A stretch of DNA of 64,000 nt, from NCBI RefSeq assembly GCF_018918185.1, contig NZ_JAHLPZ010000001.1, positions 558,001 through 622,000 of the forward strand, in the 5' to 3' direction. Each line of letters begins with the position of its first letter. Position 1 is the stretch's first letter. A program made the position numbers and the translations under genes. Below are positions 60,540-64,000 of this stretch, one piece after another. This DNA comes from Eubacterium sp. MSJ-21. Its GTDB lineage: Bacteria > Bacillota > Clostridia > Lachnospirales > Lachnospiraceae. The notes below the pieces were generated by a model that was not told where the DNA came from, searched no databases, and saw only the letters and a list, made by a program, of their open reading frames with translations.

Positions 60540-61337
60540 ATGCGTTCTTCACGTTTTGCAAAGAGCGGACTGGGTATACCTTATGCACTTTTTCTATTGC
60601 TGTTTGTAGTAGCCCCATTGTTTGTTCTTTTATATTATGCGTTTACAAACGGACAAGGTCAGTTTACCGTGCAGAATCTGGCGGCATTTTTTACGAGCCC
60701 GAATACGATCGGTACACTTGCGTACAGCTTTGCGCTGGCGGTTGTGACGACCTGCGTCTGTGTACTGCTTGCATATCCAATCGCGTATATCTTAGCGCGC
60801 AGCAATATGCGGCATAAGAGTGTGATCTTAGTTGCATTTGTGATGCCGATGTGGATCAATTTCACATTGCGTATCACTGCATTAAAAGAGATACTTACGG
60901 TGTTAGAGGGGAATCTTGCCCTGCATCCGTTTTTAAATTCTGTCATCGGCATGACGTATGATTTTCTTCCATTCATGATTCTGCCGATGTACACGACGCT
61001 GATGAAGTTAGACACGAGTCTGATAGAGGCGGCAGGTGACCTTGGCGCGAATCCGGTACAGACATTCCTGAAGGTGACACTGCCACTTTCCGTGCCTGGC
61101 ATTATCAGCGGAATCATGATGGTATTTCTGCCATCTATGACAAACTATGTTGTGCTGGATATGCTTTATAACAGCACGTATATTATGGGTAGTCTGATCG
61201 GAAGCTATTTTGCATCCTACGACTGGCACAATGGATCAATGATCGCACTGATTCTGCTTTTGATCATATTGATCTTCACCCTCTTTACGAACAAATACTC
61301 GGATGAGGACGAGGGAAGAGGAGGTGCACTGATCTGA
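60540..61337 (+). CDS. potB: Spermidine/putrescine ABC transporter permease PotB
   Basis: 265 residues with six membrane helices. The family loop EAAGDLGANPVQTFLKVTLPLSVPGIISG, near residue 160, is the EAA motif that contacts the ATPase, and RSSRFAKSGLGIPYALFLL starts helix 1. AAAAGGAGTG (60523-60532) precedes the start. The potC start overlaps its stop by 1 bp. Together with PotC it forms the channel for polyamines. Confidence 0.94.
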   Translation: MRSSRFAKSGLGIPYALFLLLFVVAPLFVLLYYAFTNGQGQFTVQNLAAFFTSPNTIGTLAYSFALAVVTTCVCVLLAYPIAYILARSNMRHKSVILVAFVMPMWINFTLRITALKEILTVLEGNLALHPFLNSVIGMTYDFLPFMILPMYTTLMKLDTSLIEAAGDLGANPVQTFLKVTLPLSVPGIISGIMMVFLPSMTNYVVLDMLYNSTYIMGSLIGSYFASYDWHNGSMIALILLLIILIFTLFTNKYSDEDEGRGGALI

Positions 61338-62149
61338 TGAGAAAGACGATTGGAAAACTATTTTTGATTCTTATGCTGCTCGTTATCTATGCACCGATTC
61401 TGATTCTGGCGGTATACAGCTTTACGGATTCCGGGAATATCGGTTCAATCCACGGATTTTCTATGCAGAATTATGTAACACTGTTCACAAAGGGCGAGCT
61501 TCGGGATATGATTGTCGGGACGGTTCTTCTGGCACTTGTTTCATCTCTGCTTGCTACAATCCTTGGAACGATGGGTGCGATTGGTGCGTTTTATTCGAAG
61601 AAACTTGCGAAGAACTTTATTAACACAGCCAACCAGATTCCGGTTGTCAATGCAGATGTTGTAACCGGTTTTTCCATCTGCGTGCTGCTGATCGTTGCAT
61701 TTGGCATGAATAAGGAAAGCTATGTGCCGCTGCTGATCGGACATGTAGTGTTATCTGCTCCATTTGTGTACCTGTCTGTGGTTCCGAAATTAAAGCAGAT
61801 GGATGCAAGTCTGTATGAGGCGGCAATGGATCTAGGCGCGTCTCCGTCGATGGCACTCCGTAAGGTTGTAATCCCGCAGATCATGCCGGGGATCGTATCC
61901 GGATTTGCGCTGGCAATCACACTTTCGCTTGATGATTATTTCATTGCAAGCTATACAAAACCGGCAACGTTTAACACGATCAGTACGTATGTTGTCAATG
62001 CAACCAAGGGTTCACAGACAGAGATTAAAACTGCACTCTGGGCGCTTTCGACAGTGATCTTCCTGATCGTTATTCTGGCAGTGGTTGTCATGAATGTGGC
62101 TGGCAGAAAGACAACCTCTGAAAAAGGAGGTGTCCGCAATGAGAAATAA
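61337..62149 (+). CDS. potC: Spermidine/putrescine ABC transporter permease PotC
   Basis: 270 residues, six membrane helices. The EAA motif reads YEAAMDLGASPSMALRKVVIPQIMPGIVSG, followed by LSLDDYFIASYT typical of PotC/PotI. It pairs with PotB. Its start overlaps the potB stop codon (TGATGA), and its own 3' end overlaps the potD start by 11 bp, so the operon is tightly coupled. Confidence 0.95.
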   Translation: MRKTIGKLFLILMLLVIYAPILILAVYSFTDSGNIGSIHGFSMQNYVTLFTKGELRDMIVGTVLLALVSSLLATILGTMGAIGAFYSKKLAKNFINTANQIPVVNADVVTGFSICVLLIVAFGMNKESYVPLLIGHVVLSAPFVYLSVVPKLKQMDASLYEAAMDLGASPSMALRKVVIPQIMPGIVSGFALAITLSLDDYFIASYTKPATFNTISTYVVNATKGSQTEIKTALWALSTVIFLIVILAVVVMNVAGRKTTSEKGGVRNEK

Positions 62150-63656
62150 GATGTTAAAACGTGTGACAGCCGTTGCGGCGGCAGCTATGATGACATTTCT
62201 GGCGATGGTGCCGGGAACAAAGATCACACACGCACAGGGAAATGACGACGTGATCAAGCTGCGTGTCTGCAACTGGGAGGAATATATCGATCTTGGTGAC
62301 TGGGATGAGGAAGAACGCATGGAGCTTGAAAATGGTGCGGAGATCTTCGGTGAGAATTCGATGGTCGATGATTTCACCGAGTGGTATTACAAGACGTATG
62401 GCAAGCGCGTGGAGGTTGAGTATTCGTGCTTCGGTACGAACGAGGATCTGTATAATCAGCTGACACTCGGCGATGTGTATGACCTTGTCTGTCCGTCTGA
62501 CTATATGATCATGAAGCTGATGGCAGAGAAGAAGCTGGTGCCGTTTTCAGAAGATTTTTATGATACGGACAATCCGGATAATTACTATGTGCGCGGGGTA
62601 TCCGATTATATTAAGGATACGTTTGATGAAAATGAGATCGGCGGTGAGTCGTGGAGTAAATATGCGGCAGGCTATATGTGGGGCGTCACCGGTGTTCTCT
62701 ACAATCCGGAGAAGATGACAGAAGAGGAAGCATCTACCTGGGATGTGTTTCTAAATGACAAGTTCAAGCGTCAGGTTACGATCAAGGATAATGTCCGGGA
62801 TTCTTATTTTGCGGCACTTGGTTCTTACAGAAAAGATGAACTGATGGATGAGTCGCTCCGCAATGCACCGGATTATCAGGAACGGTTGATGCAGATCATG
62901 AATGATGTGGATTCCGATACGATTGAGAATGTAGAGGACATCCTGCAGGATATGCAGGGCAATGTTTATTCGTTTGAGACCGACAGCGGTAAAGCAGACA
63001 TGATCAGCGGAAAGGTTGTTGCAAACTACCAGTGGTCCGGAGATGCTGTCTATGCGATGGATCAGGCAGAAGAGGATGATTTCTATCTGAATTTTGCGGT
63101 GCCGGAGGAGTCGACGAACCTGTGGTTTGACGGCTGGGTTATGCTGCAAAGCGGAATCGGACAGGATGCGGAAAAACAGCAGGCCGCTGAGGCATTTGTA
63201 AACTTTGTGTCTCGCCCGGATAATGCGGTGCGTAACATGTATTACATTGGTTATACATCGGTGATCAGTGGCGGTGACGATGATACAGTCTATGATTATC
63301 TGAAATGGAATTATGAGGCAGAGGATGATGAAGAGGATACAACAGAGTATCCGGTTGGTTTCTTCTTCTGTGGGGATGATTCCAATGAAGATTATATTAT
63401 GACTGTGCCGGAAGAACAGACGCGCAGACAGTTGTTTGCACAGTATCCGACGCAGGAGGTACTGCAACGGAGTGCAGTCATGCAGTATTTTGATGATACG
63501 GCGAACAAGGAGATCAATCAGATGTGGATCAATGTCCGGTGTTATAATATAGAGGATGTGCCGGTACAGATATGGATTTTCGTTGGTGCGGTCATCGTAC
63601 TTGTGATTTATATTACCATACGTATCCGGATGAGTCATTACCGGGAAAAGAAATAG
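62139..63656 (+). CDS. potD: Polyamine-binding protein PotD with C-terminal membrane anchor
   Basis: 505 residues from ATG 62139 (AAAGGAGGTG at 62123-62132). Signal peptide (about 1-32, ending THAQG), no lipobox Cys. The periplasmic-binding fold shows LRVCNWEEYIDLGDWD, LGDVYDLVCPSDYMIMKLMAEKKLVPF, YMWGVTGVLYNPEKM and LWFDGWVMLQSGI. A C-terminal hydrophobic helix (VQIWIFVGAVIVLVIYITIRI, ~478-498) with a basic tail anchors it to the membrane, unlike the usual lipoprotein PotD. About 140 residues longer than E. coli PotD, including an acidic insert near residue 410 (EAEDDEEDTTE). Confidence 0.92.
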   Translation: MRNKMLKRVTAVAAAAMMTFLAMVPGTKITHAQGNDDVIKLRVCNWEEYIDLGDWDEEERMELENGAEIFGENSMVDDFTEWYYKTYGKRVEVEYSCFGTNEDLYNQLTLGDVYDLVCPSDYMIMKLMAEKKLVPFSEDFYDTDNPDNYYVRGVSDYIKDTFDENEIGGESWSKYAAGYMWGVTGVLYNPEKMTEEEASTWDVFLNDKFKRQVTIKDNVRDSYFAALGSYRKDELMDESLRNAPDYQERLMQIMNDVDSDTIENVEDILQDMQGNVYSFETDSGKADMISGKVVANYQWSGDAVYAMDQAEEDDFYLNFAVPEESTNLWFDGWVMLQSGIGQDAEKQQAAEAFVNFVSRPDNAVRNMYYIGYTSVISGGDDDTVYDYLKWNYEAEDDEEDTTEYPVGFFFCGDDSNEDYIMTVPEEQTRRQLFAQYPTQEVLQRSAVMQYFDDTANKEINQMWINVRCYNIEDVPVQIWIFVGAVIVLVIYITIRIRMSHYREKK

Positions 63657-63670
63657 AGAGATAACAGAAC

Positions 63671-64000
63671 ATGCGTGAGGAAATACAGGTAACGGGTATA
63701 ATTTTATATGCAACACTTGTGAAGGAGTACGACAAGCGGTTGGTCATACTGACCAGGGAACGCGGAAAGATCACAGTGTTTGCAAATGGTGCCAGAAAGG
63801 CAGTAAGCCAGCTTCGGGCGGCGAGCCAGAGTTTCGTGATGGGAACCTTTACTGTATTTCCGGGAAGAGATTCCTATACGTTAGTCAAAGCGGAGGTCCG
63901 GGAATATTTTTCCGGACTTCCTTTGGATATGGAGAAGCTGTGCTATGCATCGTATGTGTGTGAGTTTATGTCCTATTATACAAGAGAGGGCAGTTACTGT
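63671..64000 (+). CDS. recO: DNA repair protein RecO, N-terminal part (runs off window)
   Basis: The frame opens at ATG 63671 and is still open at base 64000, giving 110 residues. The RecO OB-fold start is clear: QVTGIILYATLVKEYDKRLVILTRERGKITVFANGARK, then FVMGTFTVFPGRDSYTLVKAEVREYF. RecO loads RecA on single-stranded DNA with RecR in recombination repair. It starts 14 bp after potD, behind a weak site (AGAGAGA, 63654-63660). Confidence 0.93.
   Translation, partial: MREEIQVTGIILYATLVKEYDKRLVILTRERGKITVFANGARKAVSQLRAASQSFVMGTFTVFPGRDSYTLVKAEVREYFSGLPLDMEKLCYASYVCEFMSYYTREGSYC

Overview
The window reads as a chromosomal segment of a Gram-positive, low-to-moderate-GC anaerobe of the class Clostridia, most likely a gut Lachnospiraceae (Roseburia/Agathobacter/Coprococcus-like). 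Support for this: a single-chain PurL carrying the glutaminase domain, panB-panC-panD-coaBC with a DUF2520 reductase in front, an acyl-ACP thioesterase, a DUF1846 protein beside era, T-rich sigma-A promoters and AGGAGG ribosome sites. The genus is inference. No rRNA or tRNA gene, CRISPR array, prophage or replication origin was seen.

Layout. (a) 1-3370: the 3' end of an RHS polymorphic-toxin gene with its immunity gene, followed by a displaced second tip/immunity cassette. Each cassette is bounded by the same 202-bp RHS segment on the left and a decayed IS110 end on the right. (b) 3380-7772: a pantothenate-to-CoA operon behind a promoter with GntR-like operators. (c) 7769-10144: YitT-family membrane protein and RlmD, divergent. 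(d) 10145-22829: an AT-rich accessory block with a HEPN-RES protein, broken genes, immunity-like genes, an AAA/DUF4143 ATPase, an ECF sigma/ABC-transporter operon, a response-regulator remnant, and an overlapping pair made of a DUF4304-like protein and a membrane-embedded SF2 helicase. (e) 22841-32417: sucrose/fructan hydrolase and fructokinase, a GNAT acetyltransferase behind a leader peptide and hairpin, truA, an SPFH protein with a ribbon-helix-helix partner, a DUF1648 protein, a SulP permease and pyrE. A ~43-bp repeat with GGGGAC/GTCCCC arms recurs three times between 26.2 and 28.7 kb. (f) 32613-41766: a 1074-residue wall-type surface protein; a GGDEF/EAL membrane protein divergent from an MshEN-like/CheX-like protein that is followed by a lone CheY; and a tandem pair of aspartoacylase-like (M14) proteins with altered zinc ligands. 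(g) 41805-53544: purL, an RNA methyltransferase, cysK with a Rrf2 regulator, a GH3 glycosidase, a SbcD/SbcC-like pair, an acyl-ACP thioesterase and cytidine deaminase. (h) 53564-64000: an M16C peptidase, era, DUF1846, potABCD polyamine uptake with an unusual tail-anchored PotD, and the start of recO.

The best candidates for something new are the putative c-di-GMP relay at 35886-39799 (GGDEF/EAL enzyme, four 29-residue MshEN-like repeats fused to a CheX-type ExxN domain, and CheY), the two complementary degenerate M14 proteins after it, the cassette structure of the RHS tips, and the membrane helicase pair. All functional readings come from motifs read by eye; no database search was run.
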